NCBI GenBank assembly: GCA_039111635.1
Contig: JBCAQO010000011.1
Location: forward strand, 1,550,001-1,614,000
DNA: 64,000 nt
Direction of reading: 5' to 3'
From: Heterobasidion occidentale
Lineage: Eukaryota > Basidiomycota > Agaricomycetes > Russulales > Bondarzewiaceae
Positions within the stretch are counted from its first letter, which is position 1. Each line of letters begins with the position of its first letter. The notes beneath the pieces were generated by a model that made no database searches, was not told the origin of the DNA, and worked only from the letters and a program-made list of their open reading frames with translations. The translations under genes and the position numbers were made by a program. Of the stretch, positions 45,276 through 56,784 are shown piece after piece.

Positions 45276-48102
45276 GCAGCGCGGTAAGGTTGGGAGAGAC
45301 GTGACGGGTGCAGACTCTGAACGTTTATGATTCTCTTTATGAGATACACGAGTCGGTGAGGACACTGGTACGCATACGTTGATTGGACCCCCAGATGTCC
45401 CGAGACGGCCATTTTTAGTCTTCGCAAACGCTGCGCCATAGTAGTAAAAGAATGCCTTGAGCCGGTGCTGTTTGATTACAATAGCGATAGAGTCACTGGA
45501 AACACGAGGAGTTAACGTCGAAAGAAAAGTTCCATCAGATAAAGGCGCTCACCTGTGCTTCAGCTGCGTCGAATTGAAGGACGACAGCATGGCCCACCAA
45601 ACCCAGCAGGCGCTGTATCATGATTGACACAGGGATCAGGATGCAGAACAATCGACGACGATGTCGTAAGCGGAGTGTGAAAAGCGAATAATATGAAACT
45701 CCGACGTCTAGCAGCCAATCGAGTTCAGCTCCGATATATCCTCCTGCGTTTTCAAATCTCCTCCGAAAACGCGTCAAGTCACTGAGGTCTCTTTCGAAAT
45801 CCCATCGGTATCTATCTGTTTGACCGAGAACATCACGCTCACAATCACGCCTTCTCCGGTAGCCACTCCAGACATCCACGGACTTCGCAGAGTCATCACG
45901 CCAACGTCAGACTATTCTAATTGCGGTAGACGCTCTCACCCATTCCCACCAATGGAGACGAAGAAGAGCCTGTGTGCGCGTGTATGCGAAGCTCACAGGA
46001 TGAAGCAACGCCAGCGGGCTCTCCCGAAAGTCTCCTTTGAAACGTCGGATTCGTCCAGTTGATCACTTTTTCTTCTTGCCCATCATGATCTAACGGTTCA
46101 CGACCGTGCGCTAGTGATCTTGGCTACAAAGTTCTAACTTTGTCTCGTTCCTGACCGAACCTTTGGAGCAACAACCACCAGAGCGTATTTAGCGTGGTGC
46201 GGTCTCCCCCCAGCCAGGAACGCTCCGTTCTCTTTCGTCGCCCACAGTTCTTTTCCGCCTTCCTATCCGCGAATCCCATCAAGCAGCCAATCCTGTTGTG
46301 AGTTGCGAGGTATGGCCGATGCTACCACACCTAACTTTGCGAGGACAATGTAAGCGCGCCTGTTCAGACTGTCGCCTCTTTTGACGACGGTCTACTAGCC
46401 AAGGGCCAATGCTCCTCGGAACGTTCTTCAATCTGATCCTATACGGTATCTTCCTCGCGCAGACGTTTGTGTACTTCCAAACCTACAAACGGTCAGTCGT
46501 CTGCGACTGCACATCAAGGGGGCCGATGTTAACTTCGTATATCTTAACAGTGATCGTATGTGGATCAAGATTGTGGTGCGGCACCTACATTTGCCAAGAC
46601 GGACCAGCCGATAATAGATCTTTCTGCTCAGGTTGCCCTGCTCATCGTGGTAGAAACGTCCAACTCTGTCCTGCCAATATCGTACAGCTATGACCGTCTC
46701 GTCAACAATTTTGGTACGTCCACGTGTTCTCGCATGATTCGGATCGATTGACCGCAAGTGGACTCGTAGGAAACATGCCGGCGGCAGGCGTCTCCACTTG
46801 GTGTAAGTTCCCGTTGAGTCCATATGGAAGTTTTCTGATGTCGATGTTTCACCGGTTCAGTGAACACCATGAGTGAGTTTGAGTTCTCAAGCTGTAAGCT
46901 TCCTTCTCGCTCACGGAGTCCTTTTCAACGCAGATCCCATGACTATCGTGAGTTTCTCATATGGCAAAACAGAATTAGACTCATCATCACGGAAGGGTAT
47001 CATCGCGACCATGGTCCAACTATTCTACGCTTGGAGAGTGAATGTTCTTACGGGTAGAAGGTGGTGGATGATTGCGGTGATCGTCCCATCCATTATATCT
47101 TGCAGTAAGTACCGAAAAAGCAATCGTCCACGTCCGCTTGAGCCTACACACGATGTTCAGCTGGGGCCACTGTATTGTCCATCGTCAACCTCGTCGATCA
47201 GTCGTCGATCACAGCAGTCGCCCGCTATCGTCCCATCGTGATTGTCTGGTTGGCATCTTCCGCACTGACTGATACGATCATCAGTGTTATTCTGGTTTCC
47301 TATCTAGTAGGTCTTCACATCGGTGCCGTCTGTGAACATCGCTGATGGGTTTTTTTACAGCGGAACCGGCGAACCGGATTCTCGTCAACGGATGACACCG
47401 TCAACAAAATCATCCGCCGTGAGTATCTTTGCATCTTGCCGGTCTTACTTAATCCTGACGTTTGATCACCGTCTCATGCTCCCAGTCACCGTCCAGACAG
47501 GTCTACTCACCTCTGTATTCGCTATCTTGGATCTAACCCTGTATCTTTCCCTCGTACGTTCTTCTTCTTGGATCGAGAAACTTACCTCACGACAATCCAA
47601 CACCCTTACTTCAGCAAACTGCGCAGTGAGCACATCCACGTCTCCATTCATACCTCCTGATAATCACTGACATACACTGTATCAGTCACGTTATGATCAA
47701 CCTTCCGCTCGCCAAGCTCTATACCAATTCCTTGATGTCCAGCCTCAACTCCCGTCAGGGGTGGCAGTATGATTCAAGCAATGGCAGCATCATCGGCAGC
47801 TCTCAATTCAAATCTGCCTCGAAGAGGAAGACCGTACGCGTTTATGAGGCTCAGCATCGTTCCCACGCTTATGATGTTGCCTATGCAGCAGCCAAACGAT
47901 TTATCATTTTCAGCACCATCACAGATGCGCACAGAGGCAAGCCCAGACGATATCACTGAAATCACTGAATAGACTATTGATATCAACTGCTATAGGTTTT
48001 CATCGATATAGAGGCCGAATCTCATGAGATGAGCGGGAGGGCAGACGTCAAACCTCGCGTGGAAAGCTTCAGTGATCAGACAGAACGCAGTGATTCGCTC
48101 AA
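44830..48102. repeat. Segmental duplication SD2, copy 1
   Basis: 3,273 bp matching 56782-60052 in direct orientation (offset about 11.95 kb). The centre is about 99% identical, while the first 80 or so bp and the last 100-300 bp are only about 85-90% identical. It contains the first three exons of the P450, an unknown ORF and a DUF6534 gene. Confidence 0.95.
45535..45879 (-). CDS. Unknown small ORF in SD2 (copy 1)
   Basis: 114 codons, Arg-rich at the N-terminus with one hydrophobic segment (FCILIPVSIMIQRLLGLVGHAVVL) near the end. The copy at 57487-57831 differs at two residues. It lies between the P450 start and the DUF6534 gene. Whether it is translated, or an exon of something larger, is unclear; near-identity merely reflects the recent duplication. 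Confidence 0.3.
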   Translation of the reverse strand: MDVWSGYRRRRDCERDVLGQTDRYRWDFERDLSDLTRFRRRFENAGGYIGAELDWLLDVGVSYYSLFTLRLRHRRRLFCILIPVSIMIQRLLGLVGHAVVLQFDAAEAQVSAFI

Positions 48103-48148
48103 AACACCCAAGGACTGTGAAAGACCCGTGTTGCAGCCACGTGTGTGA
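46312..48148 (+). pseudogene. DUF6534 membrane protein, copy 1 (damaged)
   Basis: ATG at 46312-46314. Exons encode a multi-span membrane protein: PMLLGTFFNLILYGIFLAQT, then further spans with IIATMVQLFYAWRVNVLTGR and WWMIAVIVPSI, and the domain core VIVWLASSALTDTIISVILV, DDTVNKIIR, TVQTGLLTSVFAILDLTLYL, INLPLAKLYTNSLMSSLNSR. The last exon has DIEAESHEMSGRADVK. This order is typical of the DUF6534 family of basidiomycetes (roughly seven spans, function unknown). Relative to copy 2, one extra C at 47549-47551 beside a donor shifts the frame, and the last donor reads AT instead of GT at 47961. Both would break the protein. Confidence 0.75.
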
Positions 48149-48675
48149 CCCCTATTTGACATCCAGAGACCATATTATATGCGTACGAGTTGTACGTTGC
48201 TTGTAATTGAATTTTTTGGAGCTAATAATGAGGCTGGAAGAAATGAATAGATAACCCGAAAGAACGTTCACCTTGTAGTACGGCTTTTCAGTGGGAGTGG
48301 AGAAGAACCAAGACGGTCCGATGTGTATGTGCGAATTTAATAACTTCGATACAGCAGAAATGAACCGCAGCTAGGGTGCAAAAAACACTGAGACATTCTC
48401 AGTACTTCCGTATTCCACCACACTCTTGACTCGTTCAACCGACACTGAATCTTCGAGGCGTGCCCACGGAAGTGATGCCACGCAGAATAGGTTCTCTATA
48501 ATAGGCGCATCCTTTTTCTCTCAATCACATTTTTTGCGACGACCAGCAGTAGACAAAGGCGCGGTGAAAACTCCGACACATATGCCTTCATTTCAAGAAA
48601 TCGTTGTTAGTCGCCATTTCGTCTTTGGCACTGCATGTACATGGATTGATATGATCTGTCTAACGTATACGATCC
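48149..48675. other. Intergenic, no gene seen
   Basis: About 530 bp downstream of the DUF6534 copy and of convergent gene D. No ORF is convincing. Confidence 0.4.
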
Positions 48676-50088
48676 TTACGCGTCAACGTTTGAATCTCCA
48701 CTGGGATTGCCGTCTTCCTTTCCTTCTCTAGATGTGTCACCGCTCCCTGACTCTCCTTCGCTGTCCTCTTTATAACTTTTACTGACTTTCCTGGTTTTCG
48801 GGGCCTCATACCCCTCCGGCACGTTGTCCTTGCTCGTGGAGATGTAGTCGCCGTGTTCGTCCAGCTTTTTGGCCTTCTTGGCCTTCGAGGTAGATCCCCT
48901 GCTCCTTCCCACTCCTTGGCCCGTAGAACCCTCCGCAGATTCTCCCCCATCTCGCTGGGTTGTTTTCCTGTTGAAATCCTTCTCCGCCTCCTCTTCATCC
49001 TCTTTAATAGCTCCGAGCTCGATGTGCTCTCTCGACGAGCGCGATCGTGAAGTCTGCTTGCCCTTTGATCGTGAAGAACCTCCCGTCCCCTCCTCACTCG
49101 GAATGACTTTCTCGGCCTTCAAGGACGTAGCTTTCGTTGATGGCTCTTTGCGATCATTTTGAGATTTCTTCTCTCGATTCTGTTTCCTTGCGTCCGCCTG
49201 TGTCTGCTTCTTTGCTTTGTCCTCCGCGTTCGTTTCCCTGGCCACCCTTATGAATTGTTCCGGGAAAAGTAATTGATCAGGACCTCTGAGGGTTTGAGCT
49301 AGGAAGTGGGAATGCTTTCGCATCTCCAGCAAGGTCTTCACAGCATGAACACGGTCCTGTGCATCATAATGCAGAAACACTTCCTCGAAGCCAGTGTCCA
49401 TCTCACAACAGTGAAATTCCCAATGAGGCTTCCCGTTCTCTACGAACAGTGCAGGGTGGAAGCTGTAAACCGTAAAGCCGGCGAAGTCGTATCCGATCCC
49501 ATAACAGAACATCCATTCCGGGATCTTGTGATCGCACTTAGAATAGGACGCAGTTTTTGATAAGCGTCTGACACGTACCGTCACCTTGGTCCATTCGGCC
49601 CATCCCACTTTCTCCCTCAGCCTCGCCTCGAGAGGCAACGAGTCCCAGCCCTCTATCTTTTCTCTCAAATAATCTTCTGAACCCGACTCTGCTAGCTCGC
49701 AGAGATGGCCTATGAAAATTTTGAGGGTCGGCTGGAATAAGAACGCCAGCTGAGCCGAGGCGCGATGCATTGGTGTGTTTTTTATCTTCCTTTTTGCATT
49801 CGCTTTGACATTGGGTTGGGTTGAATTGAGTTTCTCTTCTTCCACAGCGTGGTTTCCGAGCGTCCGCTTCGCTTCGGCACCAAGTATAACAGGTTGCAAA
49901 ACGCTCAAATCGTCGTATTCTTGAAGGGATTTGCCATCGGCGCCGACAGGAGGCTTGAAAAGCATTTTTGTGCATATATCGGCAGAAGTAAAAGATCCAA
50001 AACACCCAAGGATCAGAGACAACCTGACGGATTGTCCTCTAATATCACCTCTTGTCAGTGTCGACAAATGAAAATGGCACTTTCGCAC
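48676..50088 (-). CDS. Gene D: unknown protein, diverged relative of gene B
   Basis: An open frame of 470 codons. The first in-frame start at 50088 is GTG; a more plausible ATG is at 49965 (MLFKPPVG...) or an upstream exon exists. Residues about 110-270 resemble the C-terminal half of gene B: AFLFQPTLKIFIGHL matches AFQPSLQLLVMYL, and WEFHCCEMDTGFEE matches VEWGFCCYEAYHPWP, with a similar RVHAVKTLLEMRKHSHFLAQTL helix after it. The C-terminal 170 residues are Lys/Glu/Ser-rich, low complexity and probably disordered. A shorter relic of the same kind is at 60377-60694. Function unknown. Confidence 0.6.
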   Translation of the reverse strand: MRKCHFHLSTLTRGDIRGQSVRLSLILGCFGSFTSADICTKMLFKPPVGADGKSLQEYDDLSVLQPVILGAEAKRTLGNHAVEEEKLNSTQPNVKANAKRKIKNTPMHRASAQLAFLFQPTLKIFIGHLCELAESGSEDYLREKIEGWDSLPLEARLREKVGWAEWTKVTVRVRRLSKTASYSKCDHKIPEWMFCYGIGYDFAGFTVYSFHPALFVENGKPHWEFHCCEMDTGFEEVFLHYDAQDRVHAVKTLLEMRKHSHFLAQTLRGPDQLLFPEQFIRVARETNAEDKAKKQTQADARKQNREKKSQNDRKEPSTKATSLKAEKVIPSEEGTGGSSRSKGKQTSRSRSSREHIELGAIKEDEEEAEKDFNRKTTQRDGGESAEGSTGQGVGRSRGSTSKAKKAKKLDEHGDYISTSKDNVPEGYEAPKTRKVSKSYKEDSEGESGSGDTSREGKEDGNPSGDSNVDA

Positions 50089-51042
50089 GCACGATAAAGT
50101 TTCACAATCTTTGAGCTCGAGATGGGCGCAATGATTACACCAATGACACGTTCAACAGCAAGCTCCGAAGCAGCTCGAAATTTTCCGGGCCACAGCAGGG
50201 TATAGAGCATGTTGAACTCGATATATAGCTGCGGCTCTTTGACGTCTTCCTTTGGCATTGCGTCATCCCACAATTCGAGCGTGATCACGTCCAGACCCAT
50301 AGCATCCTCTTCAGTCGCTGGATTATGGGTTTCGTTAATTTTGTCAATGCGAATGAGATTCTTGCCGAGTTTCGTTTCCAGCATCGCGATGTGGGCCTTG
50401 AGTACGGCTCGTGTGACATTTTGGACCTCCATAACGTCTAAATCGGCGTCCGTCATATTCTGGAGGAAGGTTTGGCGTACTATCAGGCGGGAGAGATCAT
50501 ATTACACACTGGCCAAGACTCAGAAATTACCAATGCCTTTTTGTTCACATCCTTCAAAATCCGCTGCGATCGATCACGAACAGACGTGTAAGATGTGATA
50601 TGTTCAGGTGCGTTTTCACCCTGCGCCACTGCGGAGGCCGAGTCTTTAAGATTGATGGATTTCCAGCCATATTGGCTGGTGAGGTCTGACTGCCGCACGT
50701 TGCTGAATCGCGAAAAAATCTCAGAAATGACATTCTTGAATGGCTCAGAATTCCATACCTGGCGGTTATAACTGACTTGTTCCCTTCAGAAGTAGGTGCA
50801 CGTGAAACGCGCCATAACACTCCGTGGGTTCGCTGCCACTCAATTACCCCAGACTGAATGTTGATATGATCCCAATATTCATCCACCGCTTTATCCGCTC
50901 TCTCTTTCCGTGGGTAGCCATATTTTTCGGGATTTTCATAAGATTTCTCCCTAGTAGTAAAATCTGCGCTTTTTTTGTTGTCTTGGTCATAAATATTTGG
51001 CGTGCGCGGGGGTCTCATGCGAAGATGTTCACTGAATATCAT
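50055..51042 (-). CDS. Gene C' (SD1 copy 2)
   Basis: The second copy of gene C with the same exons; the last exon (50456 to about 50130) is nearly identical. The tail after ERVIGVI differs, running into sequence shared with the start of gene D, so the 3' ends of both copies are uncertain. No domain recognised. Confidence 0.5.
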
Positions 51043-51421
51043 GATATCAACGCATTTACCAAATCATTCATGTTAGATTGCTCACTTTTCTAGCTCAGGT
51101 GTCGAAAGCATCAGCGAATGTCTTTGGATCAACTTGGTGATGGAGGATGAGAGCAGTGGGGACAGAGTCGTTGCATGTGGTATCGCTATCATAAGGATCT
51201 ATAAAAGCCCGCATTCGTATCGATCCATCATGCGCTGAAATGTCAACGTGTCTCCGCAAACTCAAGATTGATTCCTAGTCTAATTTATGTATTTTCAAGA
51301 TCGCCGCGTAGCCTTTGAAGGACGAGAGATGAAGGTCAAAACAAGTCGCTTAGTATAGGGTTCTCGCGTCATAACAAAGATAGATTATTGTGATAGTTTT
51401 TACGAGTGAGGTATGCAAGCA

Positions 51422-52925
51422 TCAAACACGCTTTCCTAATGACCGAGAGACATCCTTGAAAATTTCGGCAAGCTCAGCAGTGTGGCGTTGGATTCTGAGA
51501 AACGTGTTAATCAGATGAACGCGATGCAATGAGTTGGTGCTGCCAATGGGCCACGGATAATATGCCTCGTAGCAACAGAATCCCCACTCTACCCGTCCGG
51601 AGGATGTAACTTCATAGCGAGGGAAGAATGTGTAGATAATGCAATCGGTTTGGGAGTAATTCATGCCGAAGAAAAAATATTTCTCCGGAACATGAGGTCT
51701 CGACCATGCCGGATCTTTCTTGCCGATGATCGGCTGAGACGACGCGTCAGTCTATTGCTTGCACAGCGTGGGCAATTACTTACATTCCACTCAGAGCGCC
51801 ATTGATAATCATCGATTCGATATTTCTTCGTCAAGTGCATGACAAGCAATTGTAACGAAGGCTGGAAAGCTTTGGCTAGCTTTACGAGGCCCGGCCCTCT
51901 GTCTGGCATGAGCTCCGGTGGTCCTGGACGAACGTACGAGATCTCTGAGAGTCCGAATGCGTGAAGAGTGTCGACATGATGGGCGGCAAATAAGATTGGT
52001 ACATATTCACCAGGCAGGCCATTGGGAAGGTTATTGCTAGACGGTTGACAGATGAAATCTAGGCATGTTGAAGAGCCATAGTCGGCAGAGTAAGATGGAA
52101 AGGTAATAGGGGTGGATCTAGAAACGGCTCAGTAAAGCCTTCTTGACAAACCAAAATGCACATAGGACAAACCTCAGTACTCTGCAACCTCGAATTTGAT
52201 GACAGATAGCAGGTAATAGAGCATCGTAAAAGAGTATTGAATCAAGCGCGCTGTATCCAGTAACACAACTATTTCCCTTGCACAAAATCTTGAAGATGGT
52301 GCACTCGACGCTATACAAAGTCATGTGCGGATCCCGCAACTCGTGCAGAGTTACGTTTGGCTTTGGATAAGGTATAGTCGCAAAATGGGACCTCGGTCTA
52401 TACAATAGAACAGGGAATCTGGGCCACGCGCTGTACCCATTGTCTACATACTGGCACAGCGACGTCTGTAACAGCACAATCGTAGGTTTCAGAGCCTCGT
52501 TTGAGACAGTGTTCTGTAAAATAAACCACATTATAATCTCTAATCTAGGAAAATTTATGTATACTTGCTTTCCAATCCTCAGGGACCTCGAGAGGTTGTA
52601 TTTCGTGTATGTCGTGTGATTGTATCACGTTGACTACGCTATTGATGCTTAGCCCAGCTCTTCCGTCATACCCAACCTGGCGTTTTCGTTCAAACAGCCA
52701 GCGGTGGGGACCATCTGCCAGGGGCCTAAAGCGTCTGTGTAATTAATTTTCGCGAATAGACCAAGACAAAATCGCTACGTACTGAAGTGTTGGTGGCACT
52801 TTATCCAGAGCACGAACGCTATTCGGCTTGATAGGGCTCATTCCATAGAGATGACGCCAGTCCTCGATATTCAAACAAACAACACGGTGTTTATTGGTTT
52901 GATGTTGGTTGATCGGGGCAGGCAT
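51422..52925 (-). CDS. Gene B' (SD1 copy 2)
   Basis: ATG at 52923-52925 (MPAPINQHQ...). It has the same exon plan as gene B, including the GC-AG intron (donor at 52567-52568). The most conserved segments are YGMSPIKPNSVRALDKVPPT, PVLLYRPRSHFATIPYPKPN, AFQPSLQLLVMHLTKKYRID and RVEWGFCCYEAYYPWPIGST. The C-terminus is SRSLGKRV. Substitutions between B and B' are spread through the gene at roughly 5-15% of residues, with an open frame in both. That argues for both having been under constraint rather than both being dead. Confidence 0.62.
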
Positions 52926-53132
52926 CGCAGCTGATGGGGGTGGGATGGAGAGGTTGGGCCAGTGTTGGGCCACTCTGTGGCCGTGACCTTGAAGCTGTGA
53001 CAAAGTCACAAATAATCACATATGGCTGATCGTCAGCATTAGAGCTGTGACAGAGGTTCCACAGAGTCACATCGTCCTGTTGAGAACTTGAGACCGAACC
53101 AGAATCATTCCTCCTCTTGACGAGTGTCGAGC
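52926..53132. promoter_or_regulatory. Shared divergent promoter of B' and A' (copy 2)
   Basis: 207 bp between ATGs. It again contains repeated TGAC/GTCA half-sites, for example GTGAC, TGTGACAA and AGTCACAA around 52980-53010 and GAGTCACAT near 53065. It is 39 bp longer than copy 1. Confidence 0.45.
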
Positions 53133-55111
53133 ATGGCAGCTGCTTTTGGAGATATTCATGCACCGTATCAAGCCAGCTTAGAAGGGTTGTGCTCGCGAGC
53201 TGGGGCAGCTCGGTTCGGTATCAACGAATCGTATTTCTTTTCCCCGGTGGCCCATCCTCTTGAACTAATGATACCATGTCCTTGTTTTCTGAATAGAGGG
53301 TGGACATATGTTGAAGGATCTGACCTATTGGATTCGGATATTGCGGCTGCATGCTCGAATCAACTCGAATTCATCTCAAAATTCAAAAAGCATTGGGCAT
53401 CTGCCTTGCCCCACACGCTAGGCATACCGGAGAAATGGAAGGTATGTCGCGATGTAAAAAAGGTGTTTTGCGGACCAAGTGACGTTTTTGGAAGCCAATT
53501 GGAAAGCGCACCGCGTGGAACCTGCAGGAATGGCTGCACTCAACCGCTTTAATGCCTTGGTTGGAATCTATCGATACACACATAACCTGGCTTTCAGAAG
53601 GGCAAATTACGTCTGCTCACGACGATCTTTCGTCGTTTGCTCCCGACTTTCTGCTCCGTGCCCCTCTATCGGCTATTCGTCGAGGTGAAGGAGACTCACC
53701 GTTATCCAAGAATTCTTTGTACGCTTTTCCATTCTTCCTCGAGATCATCACATACCCAGGAGACGAGGATAATGCTGCATTTGCAATTCAAAGTTTTTTT
53801 CTTACAACTCCAGGCTGCGTGCTAGTTCCGTGAGTTTTTCCTTATACAAATTTTGTCTCGACTCATCATGTACAGTAAGCTCCAGCTGGACTTCCCACCG
53901 CCGCTTCAGGGAACCAGCGGACCCTCATTCGAAGCATTTGGGCTTCTAATGGATTCTTTCAATCCGTCTCCTTCCCCTGCAGAACTCATGAAGGCGAACC
54001 TTCTCGAGCCTGCACTTCTCGTAGGAATGAAGGGGCCTTCTCTGTGGCCTTCGCACATATCTTCTCGTCCAACGTCTTCCACAATCCCTCCGACGTCGAT
54101 GAATCAGAAAATTCGTGATCTCTCTCAGATCATACAATCGAGCTTGGACACGCATCTTCTGAACTGGTGTCTTCGTTGCGAGCAAGATGTTCAAACCAAA
54201 GTTCCTCTCCCGTTTGTTTCTTCCTCCCTACCCCCATGCTTCATGATATTTGGAATACTGTACGATGCCGATGGTCTGGTCATCGTTGCTCACATTCCAT
54301 ATCCAACTGCGTCTCCAGCTATGGCGACTACGTCCGATTGCACCCCGTCCTATGCGTATCTTTCATGTATAGTCGATCGCATACCTATGACCGGCGCGGA
54401 TCGACCTAGCTCACTGGATCCAAGCGGAGACTCTCCGATTCTTAGCAATCTCAGGGCTGCTTTGGCTCTCTTCGCACTTCAAAGACATGCCTTCATGATG
54501 CTTACGTTATGGGAAAGGGTTGAATGGCCCACTGCTATCATCGATTTTCTCACTGCCCCCAGTGAGAGTGGAGAAAGCGAAGACGGGAGTGGAAGCCAGG
54601 ATTATGATTACAGTGAAGATCACGACAACGGCATGACTGCGGCAGGAGCGACGAGGAAGAAGAAGACGACAGATCACGCAACAACGCGGATATCGACCAC
54701 GACCACGACCACGACCATCATGATCACGACGATGGCGATTTCAGTGAGAAAAATAGCGAGAGTAACCAAGGCGAGGCCCGCAATGACTATGTTGGCGACG
54801 AGGATGGAAGCAGAGAAAGCGAAGACGGGAGTGGAAGCCAGGACTATGGGTACGATGAAGATAACAGAAATAGCACTGACGGCAGGAACGACGAGGAAGA
54901 AGAAGACGACAGATCACGCAACAACGCGGATCTTGACCACGACCGCGACCACAACCATGATGACGATGACGATGGCGATCCGAGGGAGAACGATAGCGAG
55001 AGTAACAAAGGCAGGGCCCGCGATGACTATGTTAGCGACGAGGATGGAAACAAACGGGCAAGTGATGCGCACGCACAACAGGACAGGGAGACCCGACCCA
55101 GCGATCGACAA

Positions 55112-55149
<38 letters not shown>

Positions 55150-55387
55150 AAACGGGGACGAACACGAAGACGGTCACCAAGAGGGCGATGTCCCCTACCC
55201 AGAATGCAGTGGCGGGCCTGACGGAGATAAGAATGGCTCCGACAAAGGAGATGACGATTTCTTTGACTCAGTCCACGAGAAGTTGGTCCATGCAGGGAAT
55301 CGGGTGGGTCTATATGCGAGCGTATCGCGACGAGAGCAAATGCAGACTACCATCCCGGATTGGTTAAATCAGGTATCTTCCGAATAA
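53133..55387 (+). CDS. Gene A' (SD1 copy 2), long acidic tail with tandem unit and frameshift
   Basis: The same exon plan as gene A. A 330-bp stretch (54103-54432) is identical to copy 1 except for a 3-bp indel. The acidic tail is encoded by two tandem units of about 242 bp (54573 onward and 54815 onward) followed by a (GATGAC)n tract and a unique end (IPDWLNQVSSE, stop 55385-55387). The first unit lacks one A relative to the second, so the ATG frame leaves the acidic frame and reads a Thr/Met-rich sequence to a stop near 55367. Whether the product ends in acidic or Thr/Met repeats depends on that base. Function unknown. Confidence 0.6.
54573..55056 (+). repeat. Two tandem ~242-bp units in the tail of gene A'
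   Basis: Both begin GAAAGCGAAGACGGGAGTGG and share the GAAGAAGAAGACGACAGATC block. The single corresponding unit in gene A is at about 31192-31410. Confidence 0.85.
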
Positions 55388-56065
55388 ATTACCTAAATCG
55401 CAAGTTGACACTTGGCCAGGTTGCATCTGAGCATTAGTAAAGCAATATCAGAGCCGACCACGACAGACTTTCTGATCAGTATGACGATCCATTGCTGGCC
55501 ACCCACAATACAAGGGGTGAATGGCATATATAGTACCTGTATCCCGATAGAATTGGAATCATCATTAATCCTCTCATGCTCCGTTATCATCGTCAAACCG
55601 ACCCTGCATATGGTGGGTCAGTATTCGTGAGCTTCGGGATCACCTGAGTAGCCGGATTCATGACGATGGAGACGAGAGAAATAACGTTGAAGGTTTGAAG
55701 ACGATGGGCCATCGGCCACCGAGTCGTATGAACTAAGTAATCCAAGAAGCAAGCTGGCGGTGCGTACACGAATGGTGCTCGTAATGGCTTGGTCGATCAT
55801 CTCCGATGCGCACGAAGTGGTGCCAAAGGGCAAATGTTTTTGGTACGTCGAGGAACATGTCCTCGATAAACAAAAGATCATGGTTTTCAAGCATTTAATA
55901 ATGAATCTGCAGGTCCGTTTCTCAGCCGTTCTAACGATTGATATCATGAACAAGCTTCATTCTAATAGGCTTCGTAGAATAAGGAAGTGATGCATGCTCC
56001 ACATCCGTCGATCCTGGAAAAAATATTGACTATTATGAGATAGTTCCGTGTGCGTCACCTGTGCA
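55388..56065. other. SD1 copy 2 flank, no gene seen
   Basis: The first 130 bp match 31430-31505; the remainder partly matches 32150-32330. No reading frame is convincing. Confidence 0.4.
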
Positions 56066-56784
56066 CTAATAATTAAGAGAGCCTCTACTCGTGAGTCGCA
56101 CTAATTCACTTGAGATGCTACCCATGTTCAGTATGAGAGCTAGATGAAAATGGACACTGATTCGACTCACCGGGCCACAGGAACCTGACGCAAAATCCTC
56201 TTCCGACAGCAATCCCGCGTTCAGGATTTTACCCATGTGGGTGGTACGATACTCCATTCCCTTTCTCCTTAATCCCACGAGCTCTTTCATTCGCATCACT
56301 GGACTCTCCTCGAACAGGCGGACGTCCAACATCGTGCCACGACGATCTTTTGGCTTGATGAATCCGTCGCTCTGGATCTCACTCTCTCCTACCGGCTTTT
56401 TCGTGTAGACACCCAGTAGTGTGCAAAACTGTGTGTACGCTTCATAGCTGTCCAAGTATAATTGCCCTGCCACCATGTTCAACATCGATCTGATGACAGG
56501 CGGCGGCGGAGTCCAAGTATCTGGAAGAGAAGGGATGCAATAAATCGGAGGTCCGCAAATTCTTTCATCGCTTTGGTGACGCGAGGTGTGTACTGATGAA
56601 GGTGAATGACGACACTCCGGCGAATATCCGGAAGTAGAAGTTGGACCTCGTATGGACTCAAGATGACAAGGACCATTGCACTAGTTCGAGTGCTAGACAC
56701 GATCCAGCTCATTGGGCATAAGTATTCTGACAGTTTGGAGAGTGTTGATTTTCTTGTCGATGACTCAATCGTGGACCACAGCAT
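56066..56784 (-). pseudogene. Fragment of a large conserved fungal protein (minus orientation)
   Basis: Two minus-strand frames that join after a one-base loss near 56550. The upstream one holds VLVILSPYEVQLLLPDIRRS and HLHQYTPRVTKAMKEFADLR; the downstream one MLNMVAGQLYLDSYEAYTQF, EIQSDGFIKPKDRRG and MKELVGLRRKGMEYRTTHMG. It is homologous to 32453-32844, where the same sequence points the other way relative to SD1. It ends abruptly at the left edge of SD2 copy 2. Confidence 0.5.

Larger units (their letters stand above)
50133..56172. repeat. Segmental duplication SD1, copy 2
   Basis: Partner of 26757-32452, same orientation. It is longer because gene A' keeps an extended tail with a second tandem unit. 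It lacks the extra gene B fragment of copy 1. Confidence 0.9.

Noticed and set aside
45275..45365. Longer P450 start at 45365
   Set aside because: The 30 extra residues are hydrophilic and precede the membrane anchor; the ATG at 45273-45275 gives a normal P450 N-terminus.
55119..55150. (GATGAC)n tract as a regulatory or origin element
   Set aside because: It lies in the coding tail of gene A' and is explained by Asp codons.
54914..55180. Minus-strand Val/Ile-rich ORF that looks like a membrane protein
   Set aside because: It is the complement of the GAT/GAC repeats in gene A' and has no independent support.
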